A DNA stretch of 56,020 nucleotides from an uncultured Bacteroidaceae bacterium (GTDB taxonomy: Bacteria > Bacteroidota > Bacteroidia > Bacteroidales > Bacteroidaceae), in assembly GCA_934271655.1 (NCBI GenBank), contig CAKQRW010000015.1, positions 1-56,020 of the forward strand, given 5' to 3'. A program made the position numbers and the translations under genes. Below the pieces are notes generated by a model. That model was not told the origin of the DNA, ran no database searches, and saw only the letters and a program-made list of their open reading frames with translations. Shown piece after piece: positions 15,982 through 25,189 of this stretch. Within the stretch, counting starts at the first letter, position 1; the number at the start of each line of letters is the position of its first letter.

Positions 15982-18900
15982 TTACTTGACCTTCTCCTCA
16001 ATCCACTTTCTTGCGTTGACAAATGCCTCTATCCATGGAGTGACATCATCCTTCAGGCGGTCTGCTGGATAATTAGCCTGCTGCCAAGGGAAGATAGCGC
16101 GCTCAAGATGTGGCATCATTGCGAGATGGCGTCCATCGTTAGAAGCGATGCCAGCCACATCATATGTAGAGCCGTTAGGATTGGCTGGATAGCCAGAGTA
16201 GTTGTACTTGGCCACAATATTGTACTCGCTCTCAGCCTTAGGCAAGTGGAAGTTGCCTTCTCCGTGAGCCACCCAGATGCCGAGTTTGCTGCCTCCAAGA
16301 GTGTGGAACATGACAGACTTGTTCTCCGGTATAGCAAGAGTGACAAATCCGCTCTCAAACTTGTGGCTCACATTGTGAAGCATCTGCGCATAGTCCTTAG
16401 CGTTGGTCACGGCATGGTTGTTGTTGATGAGTCCAAGCTCTATCATGAGCTGGCAACCGTTGCATATGCCAAGCGAGAGTGTGTCCTCACGCGCATAGAA
16501 CGCATCAAGCGCAGCCTTTGCCTTAGGGTTGAAGAGGAAGGCTCCAGCCCATCCCTTGGCGCTGCCAAGCACATCCGAGTTGGAGAATCCGCCACAGAAG
16601 ACAATCATATTGATGTCCTCAAGTGTCTCGCGGCCGCTCACAAGGTCGGTCATCATCACGTCCTTGACATCGAAGCCTGCAAGATAGAGCGAGTAGGCCA
16701 TCTCACGCTCGCCGTTAGTACCCTTCTCACGAATGATGGCGGCCTTGATTCCCGTACGTTCACGGCGGTCAGGAGTGATGCCATACTGCTCGAACTTGCC
16801 TGTGAAACTCTTTGGGAACACATGCTCAAGTGGCTGGTTCTTGTAATTATTGTAGCGTTCCTTAGCCATGCCGTTGAAAGACTGCTTGGTGTCGAGACGG
16901 TAAGAAGCGTCAAACCAAATGTCACGGAGCTTGTCGATGTCAAATCGACGTGTGCGTCCGTCCTTCTTCACCACCACCTCACGCTCGCTGATAGGGTGGC
17001 CTATCTCAATGAAGCCTACACCTGCGTTGTCAAGCATCTTCTCGATATTGTTCTTGTCAGCGTTCTTCACCTGGATGACCACACCCGGGTTTTCCGCGAA
17101 GAGGACCTTGACAGGATCCTTCTCGTTGATTTTATTAAGATTGGCCTCGATACCTCCTTCTGTGTTGGCAAATGTCATCTCAAGCAGAGTAGTGATAAGA
17201 CCACCAGCGCTGATGTCGTGTCCTGCAAGGATGAGCTCTTCGTTGACGAGGTCCTGAACAGCGAGGAAGGCATCACGGAAATATTCCGGATTCTGCACCG
17301 TAGGCACATCGCTGCCCACCTTTCCCAGTGTCTGGGCAAAGGCCGAGCCGCCAAGCTTCAGTGTGTCGAAAGAGAAGTCGATGTGGAGAAGGGTAGTGTC
17401 ATTGTCATTAACAAGCACTGGGCTGACAACCTTTCTAACATCTGAGACCTCACCGCCAGAGGAGACGATGACGGTGCCCGGAGACACAATCTTGCTTCCG
17501 TCTGGATATTTCTGGGTCATAGAGAGAGAGTCCTTGCCTGTAGGCACATTGACCTGAAGAGCGCAGCAGAAGTCGCTGAGAGCCTGCACACCCTTATACA
17601 GACGCGCATCCTCACCCTTCTGTGAGCGGCATGGCCACATCCAGTTGGCCGACAGGCTGACTGAATCAAGACCGTCAGCAAGAGGAGCCCACACGAGGTT
17701 GGTGAGCGACTCTGCCACTGAAAGCACTGAGCCAGCCGCTGGGTCGGCCAGCCCTGCCTGTGGAGCATGTCCTATGGCAGTGGCGATGCCCTTCTTGCCT
17801 CTGTAGTCAAGGGCAACGACACCACAGTCGCTCAGCGGAAGCTGTATCTTGCCCTGGCACTGCTGGCGTGCCACCTTGCCTGTGACAGAGCGGTCCACCT
17901 TGTTTGTAAGCCAGTCCTTGCATGCCACAGCCTCAAGGCGAAGCACATTCTCAAGGTAACTTGCTATTTCGTTATATGAATATGACGCATCCTCATACTT
18001 GCGCTCCACCGTTTCGTCGCGCATATAAGTCTTAGGAGAGTGTCCGAACATCTGTGCCACATCAAGGTCGAACGGACGCACGCCGTCGCCCTGCTGGAAG
18101 GCAAAGTGGGCGTCGCCTGTGCACTCGCCAACAACATACATCGGAGCGCGCTCGCGCTCTGCTATCTGGCGCACATGCTCTATATGCTTCTCGTCAATAA
18201 GCAGACCCATGCGCTCCTGGCTCTCATTTGCAATGATTTCCTTGCTCGACAGAGTCTTGTCACCAATAGGAAGCTTCGTCATGTCAATGAGGCCGCCACA
18301 GTCTTCCACCAACTCTGAGAGACAGTTGACATGGCCTGCCGAACCATGGTCATGGATGCTGACAACAGGATTGACATCCTCCTCGCAGAGAGCACGCACA
18401 AGGTTGTTGGCACGCTTCTGCATCTCTGGATTGGCACGCTGCACAGCGTTCAGCTCAATGCCGGACGAGTAACGTCCGGTATCCACAGAAGACACCGAAC
18501 CGCCGCCGAGGCCGATGCGGTAATTGTCTCCGCCTACTACCACAACCTTATTGCCCTTCTCAGGAGTGCCCTTGAGACAGTCGCGCTTAGTGCCGTAGCC
18601 CACGCCGCCAGCAAGCATGATGACCTTGTCGTAGCCATACTGTTCAGTCACCTTCTCGTTGCCGATAGTCTGAGTCTCCTCATGCTCGAATGTGAGCACA
18701 GAGCCACAGATGAGCGGCTGGCCAAACTTATTTCCGAAATCGCTCGCTCCGTTGGATGCCTTGATGAGGATCTGCTCTGGAGTCTGGTATAGCCATTTGC
18801 GGATAGGGAGCACCTCTTCCCAAGGACGGATGTCACCCTCCTTGTCTGAAGCTGTCCATTTAGGATAGCTATGCGGCTGGCTTGGAGCCACGCCGTTGCG

Positions 18901-19779
18901 CGGATAGCTTGTCATGTAGACTGCTGTGCCTGCTATAGGCCAGCTGCCCACGCCGCCGCCCATGCGGTCACGTATCTCACCGCCTGTGCCTGTAGAAGCG
19001 CCGTTGAAAGGCTCCACTGTAGTAGGGAAGTTGTGAGTCTCTGCCTTCAGGGAGATGACCGACTCGATGTCCTTTATCTGGAAATAGTCACTTGTGGAGT
19101 GGTCGGCAGGCGCAAACTGCTCCACAACAGGACCCTGGCTGAACGCCACATTGTCCTTGTATGCTGAGAGAATCTTGTTAGGATTCTCCTGGGTTGTCTT
19201 TTTTATCATCTGGAAGAGGGAGCTTTCTCTCTCTTCTCCATCTATGATGAATGTGCCGCCGAATATCTTGTGACGGCAGTGCTCAGAGTTAATCTGCGCA
19301 AATCCGAACACCTCAGAGTCTGTGAGTTTTCTGCCGAGCTGGCCCTCCACCTTGTGCAGGTACTCTATCTCTTCTGGAGAGAGAGCCAGGCCTTCCTTCT
19401 CGTTATACTCCTCCAGGTTCTCTATATGAACGATTGGAGCAGGCTCAATGTTGACGGTGAAGATGTCCTGGTCAAGGCCTTTGTACATGCGCTGGAGCAT
19501 AGGATCATGCTCTGCGTCCTCGCTGTCCACTGGGAAATACTCCTCTATACGCTGTATGCCCTTGATAGCCATGTTCTGTGTTATCTCCACAGCGTTTGTA
19601 CTCCAAGGAGTGATCATCTCGCGGCGTGGGCCTACAAAGTATCCCTTCAGGCTTGCCTCATTCTCTGGCTTTGCCTCTCCATAGAGCCAGCAAAGCTCGT
19701 TTGTCTCGTCAGATGTGAGAGCGTGGTCAGCTTGTGTAGCAATCACGCTTTGTGCAGGTGTTCTAAAAAAATAAATCAT
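15982..19779 (-). CDS. purL: Phosphoribosylformylglycinamidine synthase, single-chain
   Basis: 1265 residues, the long form that carries PurS-like, PurL and PurQ parts in one chain. It converts FGAR, glutamine and ATP to FGAM in purine synthesis (step 4). Visible landmarks are the N-terminal linker (INSEHCRHKIFGG), ATP/substrate motifs (KAETHNFPTTVEPFNGASTG, GGDNYRIGLGGG) and a C-terminal glutamine amidotransferase with the nucleophile near C1106 in GICNGCQ. It is transcribed alone on the minus strand from a -7 element at 19805-19812, divergent from ychF. Confidence 0.97.
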   Translation of the reverse strand: MIYFFRTPAQSVIATQADHALTSDETNELCWLYGEAKPENEASLKGYFVGPRREMITPWSTNAVEITQNMAIKGIQRIEEYFPVDSEDAEHDPMLQRMYKGLDQDIFTVNIEPAPIVHIENLEEYNEKEGLALSPEEIEYLHKVEGQLGRKLTDSEVFGFAQINSEHCRHKIFGGTFIIDGEERESSLFQMIKKTTQENPNKILSAYKDNVAFSQGPVVEQFAPADHSTSDYFQIKDIESVISLKAETHNFPTTVEPFNGASTGTGGEIRDRMGGGVGSWPIAGTAVYMTSYPRNGVAPSQPHSYPKWTASDKEGDIRPWEEVLPIRKWLYQTPEQILIKASNGASDFGNKFGQPLICGSVLTFEHEETQTIGNEKVTEQYGYDKVIMLAGGVGYGTKRDCLKGTPEKGNKVVVVGGDNYRIGLGGGSVSSVDTGRYSSGIELNAVQRANPEMQKRANNLVRALCEEDVNPVVSIHDHGSAGHVNCLSELVEDCGGLIDMTKLPIGDKTLSSKEIIANESQERMGLLIDEKHIEHVRQIAERERAPMYVVGECTGDAHFAFQQGDGVRPFDLDVAQMFGHSPKTYMRDETVERKYEDASYSYNEIASYLENVLRLEAVACKDWLTNKVDRSVTGKVARQQCQGKIQLPLSDCGVVALDYRGKKGIATAIGHAPQAGLADPAAGSVLSVAESLTNLVWAPLADGLDSVSLSANWMWPCRSQKGEDARLYKGVQALSDFCCALQVNVPTGKDSLSMTQKYPDGSKIVSPGTVIVSSGGEVSDVRKVVSPVLVNDNDTTLLHIDFSFDTLKLGGSAFAQTLGKVGSDVPTVQNPEYFRDAFLAVQDLVNEELILAGHDISAGGLITTLLEMTFANTEGGIEANLNKINEKDPVKVLFAENPGVVIQVKNADKNNIEKMLDNAGVGFIEIGHPISEREVVVKKDGRTRRFDIDKLRDIWFDASYRLDTKQSFNGMAKERYNNYKNQPLEHVFPKSFTGKFEQYGITPDRRERTGIKAAIIREKGTNGEREMAYSLYLAGFDVKDVMMTDLVSGRETLEDINMIVFCGGFSNSDVLGSAKGWAGAFLFNPKAKAALDAFYAREDTLSLGICNGCQLMIELGLINNNHAVTNAKDYAQMLHNVSHKFESGFVTLAIPENKSVMFHTLGGSKLGIWVAHGEGNFHLPKAESEYNIVAKYNYSGYPANPNGSTYDVAGIASNDGRHLAMMPHLERAIFPWQQANYPADRLKDDVTPWIEAFVNARKWIEEKVK

Positions 19780-19804
19780 AACTTTTTATGGTAGAATTAT
19801 GATG

Positions 19805-19812
19805 CAAAGATA
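19805..19812 (-). promoter_or_regulatory. -7 promoter element for purL
   Basis: Minus-strand TATCTTTG (TAnnTTTG), about 25 bases before the purL start codon. A -33 TTG at 19838-19840 is farther away than usual. The predicted leader is about 20 bases, with no room for a purine riboswitch. Confidence 0.55.
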
Positions 19813-19852
19813 ATGATTTTTATCCTAATAAATGGAACAATCGCCCTGCAAC

Positions 19853-19884
19853 TTGTATTTTCTCATATAAATTCACTAACTTTG
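19853..19884 (+). promoter_or_regulatory. Promoter of ychF
   Basis: TTG at 19853-19855, a 21-base spacer, and TAACTTTG at 19877-19884. This good Bacteroidetes promoter predicts a leader of about 80 bases. Confidence 0.65.
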
Positions 19885-19970
19885 CATCGAAAAACATTAT
19901 CTAAACGAACAGTTTCGCCTTTTCCCTCAAAGAGGGAAGATGACGGACTATAAATACAAAAACAGAAAAA

Positions 19971-21074
19971 ATGGCATTAAAAGCTGGTATAGTTGGACTG
20001 CCAAATGTAGGCAAATCAACTCTTTTCAATTGTTTGTCAAGCGCAAAGGCGCAGGCAGCTAATTTCCCTTTCTGCACTATCGACGCACAGCTTGGACAGG
20101 TGAGCGTGCCAGACGAGAGGCTCACCAAACTGGCTGAGCTTGTTCATCCTGGACGCATTGTTCCCGCCGTATGCGACATTGTCGACATAGCAGGATTGGT
20201 GAAGGGCGCAAGCAAAGGCGAGGGTCTTGGCAACCAGTTCCTTGGCAACATACGCGAGTGTGACGCTATCATTCATGTGCTGAGATGTTTCGACAACGGC
20301 AACATCGTGCACGTGGACGGTTCTGTAGACCCTGTCCGCGACAAGGAGATCATCGACACAGAACTTCAGCTCAAGGACCTTGAGACTGTAGAGGCACGTA
20401 TCAAAAAGACAGAGAAACTTGCCAACGTGGGGCATGACAAGGCTGCAAAGGTAGAGTACGGACTTCTCCTCCGCTACAAGGAAGCTCTTGAGAAGGGCCT
20501 CTCTGCCCGTGTGGTAGAGCCAGAGAACGACGAGGAGGCTGCCGCAGCCAAGAACATGTTCCTCCTCACTACCAAGCCTGTGCTTTACGTCTGCAACGTG
20601 GACGACGCAAGCGCCAAAGAGGGTAACGCATATGTGGAGCAGGTGAGGGAGGCCATCAAGGGAGAGGATGCCGAGCTCATCGTCATCAGCGCCCAGACCG
20701 AATCTGACATCGCAGAGCTGGAAAGCTACGAGGAGAAGCAGATGTTCCTTGAGGACATGGGACTGGAGGAGAGCGGATGCAACCGCCTCATCAAGGCTAT
20801 CTATGCGCTTCTCAACCTACAGACATTCATCACAGCAGGAGAGATGGAGGTGAAGGCATGGACATTCCGCAAGGGATGGAAGGCTCCGCAGTGCGCTGGT
20901 GTCATCCACACCGACTTCGAGAAAGGCTTCATACGCGCAGAGGTCATCAAGTACGATGACTATATCAAGTATGGCAGCGAGGCCGCTGTGCGCGAGGCTG
21001 GCAAACTTGGTGTCGAGGGCAAGGACTACGTGGTGCAGGACGGCGACATCATGCACTTCCGCTTCAACGTGTAA
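19971..21074 (+). CDS. ychF: Redox-regulated ATPase YchF
   Basis: 367 residues, the normal length. The OBG-class P-loop GLPNVGKSTLFN starts at residue 9; the switch region is DIVDIAGLVKGASKGEGLGNQFL. The G4 position reads CNVD instead of NKxD, which in this family means ATP rather than GTP binding. The C-terminal TGS-like domain ends in VQDGDIMHFRFNV, the standard family terminus. It binds ribosomes and is linked to stress responses. The gene is followed by lgt on the same strand after about 140 bp. Confidence 0.95.
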   Translation: MALKAGIVGLPNVGKSTLFNCLSSAKAQAANFPFCTIDAQLGQVSVPDERLTKLAELVHPGRIVPAVCDIVDIAGLVKGASKGEGLGNQFLGNIRECDAIIHVLRCFDNGNIVHVDGSVDPVRDKEIIDTELQLKDLETVEARIKKTEKLANVGHDKAAKVEYGLLLRYKEALEKGLSARVVEPENDEEAAAAKNMFLLTTKPVLYVCNVDDASAKEGNAYVEQVREAIKGEDAELIVISAQTESDIAELESYEEKQMFLEDMGLEESGCNRLIKAIYALLNLQTFITAGEMEVKAWTFRKGWKAPQCAGVIHTDFEKGFIRAEVIKYDDYIKYGSEAAVREAGKLGVEGKDYVVQDGDIMHFRFNV

Positions 21075-21163
21075 CACGTGCTGCAATATCAACGAGGCTG
21101 CCAAACAATGCGGACACTGTTCTTTCTGCGTCACAAATTGCGAGTCGGCTACCCAGACCAACA

Positions 21164-21203
21164 AAGTAGCGTAACAATAATCCAAGTAGCGTAACAATAA
21201 TCC
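21164..21203. repeat. 20-bp tandem duplication upstream of lgt
   Basis: AAGTAGCGTAACAATAATCC occurs twice back to back (21164-21183 and 21184-21203), ending 10 bases before the lgt start. The two copies are identical, so the duplication is recent or maintained. Confidence 0.9.
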
Positions 21204-21212
21204 AACGAGAAG

Positions 21213-22127
21213 ATGTTTAACATGTGCACATTATACATCGACTGGATGCCAGACTTAGAGATGTTCTCCTTAGGAGCGTTTAGCGTCAGATGGTATTCCT
21301 TTCTGTGGTGCGTGGGGCTGTTGCTGGCCTACCTCATAGTGCAGCGCCTGTACAAGCAGCAGAGCATAGAGGCTGAGAAGTTTGAGCCGTTATTCTTTTA
21401 CTGCTTTGTGGGAGTGCTTGTTGGTGCCCGTCTCGGGCACTGCCTCTTCTATCAGCCAGAGGACTATCTCACAAGCATGAATGGCTTCATAGAGATGCTT
21501 GTGCCATTCCGCCTGATGCCTGACGGCGAATGGAAATTCACCGGATACGAGGGATTGGCAAGCCATGGAGGCACCATTGGGCTATTTGTCGCCCTTATGC
21601 TCTATTGCCGCAAGACCAAGCTCTCGCTATGGCGCGTGCTGGACAATATCGCCATTGCTGTGCCTGTCACATCAGCATGCATACGTCTTGGCAATCTAAT
21701 GAACTCAGAGATTATAGGCAATGAGACAGACGTTCCATGGGCCTTCATCTTCCACAGCAGGGAAGCGTTGGTCAACGGAATGGCCGTGCCCCGCCATCCG
21801 GCCCAGCTCTATGAGGCCATAGCCTACATCGTCATCTTTTTCATTGGCTTGGCCATCTATCTGAAATGGAGAAAGGGCATGAGTTCCCTTCCCGCTGCAG
21901 AAGAGCACACCTCTCCCACAGCTGTTGGCAGCGGATTCTATTTTGGTTTCTGTCTCGCTTCCATCTTCACATTCCGCTTTTTTGTGGAGTTCCTAAAGAA
22001 AGAGCAGGTGGATTTTGAGCAAGGCATGCTTCTCGACATGGGACAGATTCTTAGCGTCCCGTTTGTCATAATAGGAATCGCCTGCATGGTTTTGGCCTGG
22101 AAGAAGTCAAGAAAAGCCTGCAACTAA
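21213..22127 (+). CDS. lgt: Prolipoprotein diacylglyceryl transferase
   Basis: 304 residues with about seven membrane segments. It transfers diacylglycerol from phosphatidylglycerol to the lipobox Cys of prolipoproteins at the inner membrane. Recognisable motifs are FSVRWYSFLWCVGLLLAY, YEGLASHGGTIG (the H-G-G region), GNLMNSEIIGNETDVPWAF and the conserved R-HPAQLYE segment. An ATG three codons in (21222) is an alternative start. It is the first step of lipoprotein maturation. A bidirectional terminator separates it from the convergent nhaC-like gene. Confidence 0.95.
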   Translation: MFNMCTLYIDWMPDLEMFSLGAFSVRWYSFLWCVGLLLAYLIVQRLYKQQSIEAEKFEPLFFYCFVGVLVGARLGHCLFYQPEDYLTSMNGFIEMLVPFRLMPDGEWKFTGYEGLASHGGTIGLFVALMLYCRKTKLSLWRVLDNIAIAVPVTSACIRLGNLMNSEIIGNETDVPWAFIFHSREALVNGMAVPRHPAQLYEAIAYIVIFFIGLAIYLKWRKGMSSLPAAEEHTSPTAVGSGFYFGFCLASIFTFRFFVEFLKKEQVDFEQGMLLDMGQILSVPFVIIGIACMVLAWKKSRKACN

Positions 22128-22144
22128 GGATTGATTTCCAAGCG

Positions 22145-22179
22145 CAATCGAGACAATCGTACAATCGAGACATATCGTA
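22145..22179. repeat. 17/18-bp tandem duplication after lgt
   Basis: CAATCGAGACAATCGTA (22145-22161) is followed directly by CAATCGAGACATATCGTA (22162-22179). It lies shortly after the lgt stop codon. Confidence 0.75.
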
Positions 22180-22185
22180 CAAGAA

Positions 22186-22217
22186 AGAGAGTCATGCATT
22201 TGTCTGCATGACTCTCT
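22186..22217. terminator. Bidirectional terminator between lgt and the NhaC-family gene
   Basis: A perfect 13-bp stem AGAGAGTCATGCA / TGCATGACTCTCT with loop TTTGTC, bounded by A-rich and CTTTG sequence. It is placed between two convergent genes. Confidence 0.8.
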
Positions 22218-22258
22218 CTTTGTCTTAGGACCATATGTCATTGCCGCCATAAAGCGTA

Positions 22259-23584
22259 CTACGAATACCTGCGAGGCAAACGGAACACTATGCACAGCAG
22301 CGCAAAAAGTCCCATTGTCATAGGATAATAGAGATAGGGGATGATGCTGGCAGGGGATATGCTGGCCAGGCCTGCAGCCATGAGCATCTGTGCCCCATAA
22401 GGAATAATGCCCTGCACAAGGCATGAGAAAGTGTCAAGTATGCAGGCGCACTTGCGCTTGTCCAGCCGGTAGCGCTGCGCTATGTCATTGGCTATGGAGC
22501 CTGTTGTGATGATGGCAATGGTATTGTTGGCCGTGCACACATTAGCGAGACTCACCAGAGCCGCTATGGCGAGTTCGGCGCCACGCCTGCCCTTTACATG
22601 GCGTGTGAGACGCTCTATGAGAAAAGCTATGCCGCCATTGGCGCGTATCAGTTCAAGCATGCCGCCTGCCATCATGGTTATGATGATAAGCTCTCCCATG
22701 CCCACAATGCCGCTGCCAGCTGAAGCAAACCACCCCCATATGTCGAGGCTGCCTGTGAGCAAGCCTATGGCAAGCACAGCCACAATGCCTATCACTAGAA
22801 CAAGCATCACATTCATGCCCATAGAAGCCAGGACCAGCACAATGAAGTAGGGCAGGGCCTTTACCCATTCCACCTCACCTATCTCCGCTGGTGCCTGCAC
22901 TTCATGTCCTTTATACACATACCACAGCAACACCAGCACCGCCGCAGGAGTGACTATACGGCTGTTGACGCGAAACTTGTCTCTCATCTCACAGCCCATG
23001 GACTTGGTGGCTGCTATAGTGGTGTCTGATATGAACGACAGGTTGTCGCCAAAGAATGCTCCACCTACCACAACTCCCACCATGAATGGCAACGACACCT
23101 CTGTCTTCTCGGCTATCCCCACAGCCACAGGCGTGAGCGCCACTATTGTCCCGACGGAGGTGCCAATAGACAGGGATATGAAACATGCCGCCACAAAGAT
23201 TCCCGCAAGCAGCAGGTTGTCTGGCAGGACACAGAGCGTCATGTTCACAGCTGCGTCAATGGCGCCCATGGCCTTTGCCGACTGCGCGAACATACCAGCC
23301 AAGACGAATATCCATATCATCAGCATGACATTCTTGTGGGCCGCTCCAGCAGAGTAGAGGGCTATCCTCTCTTCCATGCTCCTGCCCTTGGATATGAGCA
23401 CGGCATAAATGGACGATATGGTGAAAGCCACAGTGATTGGGACCTTGTAGAAGTCACCCACAATGACAGACACCATGAGATAGAGAGTCAGAAACACCAG
23501 CAGGGGTGTTAGAGCCCATCCGTTGGCCTTTACAGCCGAGGGGACCGCATTGCTATTTCCCATTACATGATTGCTATTTTCCAT
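22259..23584 (-). CDS. NhaC-family Na+/H+ antiporter
   Basis: 441 residues, about eleven hydrophobic segments, in the inner membrane. The text SIGTSVGTIVALTPVAVGIAE and FFGDNLSFISDTTIAATKSMGCEMRDKFRVN is characteristic of the NhaC group of ion transporters. Some relatives exchange malate/lactate or amino acids instead, so the ion is inferred. The N-terminus MENSNHVMGNSNAV contains a 21-bp duplication, giving two possible start Met codons (23584 and 23563). It is monocistronic. Confidence 0.85.
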   Translation of the reverse strand: MENSNHVMGNSNAVPSAVKANGWALTPLLVFLTLYLMVSVIVGDFYKVPITVAFTISSIYAVLISKGRSMEERIALYSAGAAHKNVMLMIWIFVLAGMFAQSAKAMGAIDAAVNMTLCVLPDNLLLAGIFVAACFISLSIGTSVGTIVALTPVAVGIAEKTEVSLPFMVGVVVGGAFFGDNLSFISDTTIAATKSMGCEMRDKFRVNSRIVTPAAVLVLLWYVYKGHEVQAPAEIGEVEWVKALPYFIVLVLASMGMNVMLVLVIGIVAVLAIGLLTGSLDIWGWFASAGSGIVGMGELIIITMMAGGMLELIRANGGIAFLIERLTRHVKGRRGAELAIAALVSLANVCTANNTIAIITTGSIANDIAQRYRLDKRKCACILDTFSCLVQGIIPYGAQMLMAAGLASISPASIIPYLYYPMTMGLFALLCIVFRLPRRYS

Positions 23585-23766
23585 TATATATATATGTTTA
23601 TGTTGTATATGTTTGTATGTTTATGTTGCTGACCGTGAGTTTTATACTAACACAGTGCAAAATTAGTATATATATTCTGACATACCAAGCATTTTCTCCA
23701 CAAAGGCGAAAACATGTTCGCCAGAGGGAGCAATCTGTGGTGATATTTTCCTAATTAGCAAAATTG

Positions 23767-23798
23767 TTTGGGCAATTCAACCATAAGCAGTAACTTTG
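23767..23798 (+). promoter_or_regulatory. Promoter of cysK
   Basis: TTTG at 23767-23770, a 20-base spacer, and TAACTTTG at 23791-23798, close to the Bacteroidetes consensus. The predicted leader is about 75 bases. Confidence 0.7.
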
Positions 23799-23878
23799 CA
23801 CCGAGATTAAGAAATGAGATGTCACTGGGTCAAAAAGACAATGACATTTATAAAATAACAACATAACACTACACGACA

Positions 23879-24823
23879 ATGGAAATCGCTAAAACACTTA
23901 CGGAGCTTGTGGGCAACACCCCACTGCTTGAACTCAACAAGTTTTCTGCCTCAAAGCAGATTGAGACTCCTATCATCGCAAAGGTAGAATTTTTCAACCC
24001 TGGCGGCAGCGTGAAAGACCGCATAGCGCTTGCCATGGTGGAGGACGCAGAAGCCAAAGGGCTGCTCAAGCCAGGATCCACTATCATTGAGCCTACATCG
24101 GGCAACACAGGTGTAGGCCTTGCTCTTGTCAGCGCTGTGAAAGGCTATCACCTCATCCTCACTATGCCTGAGACCATGTCTGTAGAACGCCGCAACCTTG
24201 TGAAGGCTTATGGTGCGGAAGTGCGCCTCACCAGCGGCAAGGACGGCATGGCAGGAGCCATCAAGGCTGCAGAAGAACTGCGCGACTCTATTCCAGGAGC
24301 CATCATCCTGCAGCAGTTTGAGAACCCTGCCAATCCTGCAAAGCACTACGCTACCACAGGTCCTGAGATATGGAGGCAGACCGATGGCCAGGTAGACATC
24401 TTTGTCGCAGGCGTAGGCACTGGCGGCACTGTAAGCGGCATCGGCAAGTACCTCAAGGAGCAGAACCCAAATGTGAAGGTATACGCAGTGGAGCCAGCGA
24501 CATCAGCTGTGCTGAACGGCAAGCCAAGCGGCCCACATAAGATTCAGGGCATCGGCGCAGGCTTTGTGCCAAAGACTTTCGACAGAACATACATCGACGA
24601 GGTGCTCGACATAGAGAATGACGACGCTATCCGCACAGGACGCGAGCTGGCCCAGTCTGAGGGCCTGCTGGTAGGCATCTCATCTGGTGCAGCTGCATAT
24701 GCAGCCACTCTCTTGGCCAAGCGTCCAGAGAACAAGGGAAAGAAGATCGTAGCCCTGCTGCCAGACACTGGCGAGCGCTATCTCTCCACAGTGCTCTATG
24801 CCTTTGAGGAATATCCTTTGTAA
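23879..24823 (+). CDS. cysK: Cysteine synthase A (O-acetylserine sulfhydrylase)
   Basis: 314 residues. It joins sulfide to O-acetylserine to give cysteine, with PLP. The PLP lysine is K47 in NPGGSVKDRIA; the substrate loop is TSGNTG; the phosphate loop is GVGTGGTVSGIG; and the C-terminal ISSGAAAYAA and PDTGERYLST complete the fold type II pattern. Single gene with its own promoter and terminator. No other cysteine-pathway gene is nearby. Confidence 0.96.
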   Translation: MEIAKTLTELVGNTPLLELNKFSASKQIETPIIAKVEFFNPGGSVKDRIALAMVEDAEAKGLLKPGSTIIEPTSGNTGVGLALVSAVKGYHLILTMPETMSVERRNLVKAYGAEVRLTSGKDGMAGAIKAAEELRDSIPGAIILQQFENPANPAKHYATTGPEIWRQTDGQVDIFVAGVGTGGTVSGIGKYLKEQNPNVKVYAVEPATSAVLNGKPSGPHKIQGIGAGFVPKTFDRTYIDEVLDIENDDAIRTGRELAQSEGLLVGISSGAAAYAATLLAKRPENKGKKIVALLPDTGERYLSTVLYAFEEYPL

Positions 24824-24854
24824 TAAGAGAGAGAATAAAACCCATCACTCACAT

Positions 24855-24897
24855 AAAAGAGGATGTGCTTGTTTCAATGGCACATCCTCTTTTTCTT
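24855..24897 (+). terminator. Rho-independent terminator after cysK
   Basis: A perfect 14-bp stem AAAAGAGGATGTGC (24855-24868) / GCACATCCTCTTTT (24880-24893) with an 11-base loop, followed by CTTTTG. Confidence 0.88.
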
Positions 24898-24955
24898 TTG
24901 CCGCTTGCACCAATCACAACACAAGCCATATCCCAATGTCAACCTTATTTAATGC

Positions 24956-25061
24956 GAGCATAGTGACTGATAAACAGAAGGAAAAGATGACATGGAGAGA
25001 GTGTGGCAAATATTGGAGCGGCTTACTTTGATACTATAAAATAATTTTGAGCACCTACTTA
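24956..25061 (+). repeat. Dispersed 106-bp repeat, copy 1
   Basis: About 95% identical (5 mismatches by eye) to 49165-49270. A more diverged copy lies in reverse orientation at 39762-39860. The right end is TTTTGAGCACCTACTTA, containing the TGAGCACCT word shared with other small repeats. A short frame through it reads VTDKQKEKMT...KYWSGLL and is not preserved in copy 3. It lies between the cysK terminator and the U32 promoter. Confidence 0.85.
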
Positions 25062-25144
25062 GCATTGCATACCAGCCAGAACATAATAAGCGTCAAAGTC
25101 AACAGAATATATTAGAAAAAGCATTTTTACCCACGCTTCATTTC

Positions 25145-25172
25145 TTTGGTATCAGTATTTTCTTTACCTTTG
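25145..25172 (+). promoter_or_regulatory. Promoter of the U32 peptidase gene
   Basis: TTTG at 25145-25148, a 16-base spacer, and TACCTTTG at 25165-25172. The GTG at 25172 that begins the longest frame is part of the -7 element, so translation must start at the ATG at 25190, giving a leader of only about 10 bases. Confidence 0.6.
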
Positions 25173-25189
25173 TGGGTAAATTGCATAAG

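Noticed and set aside
15853..17445. 530-residue open frame on the plus strand inside purL
   Set aside because: It is antisense to a clear full-length purL, shows no family motifs, and arises from the GC-skewed codon use of the real gene.
24956..25031. Small protein encoded in the dispersed repeat (VTDKQKEKMT...)
   Set aside because: The frame is interrupted by a stop in the third copy, and differences between copies do not favour silent positions, so it is not treated as a gene.
25172..25189. GTG start for the U32 peptidase
   Set aside because: The GTG is part of the TACCTTTG promoter element, so it is unlikely to be transcribed; the ATG at 25190 fits better.
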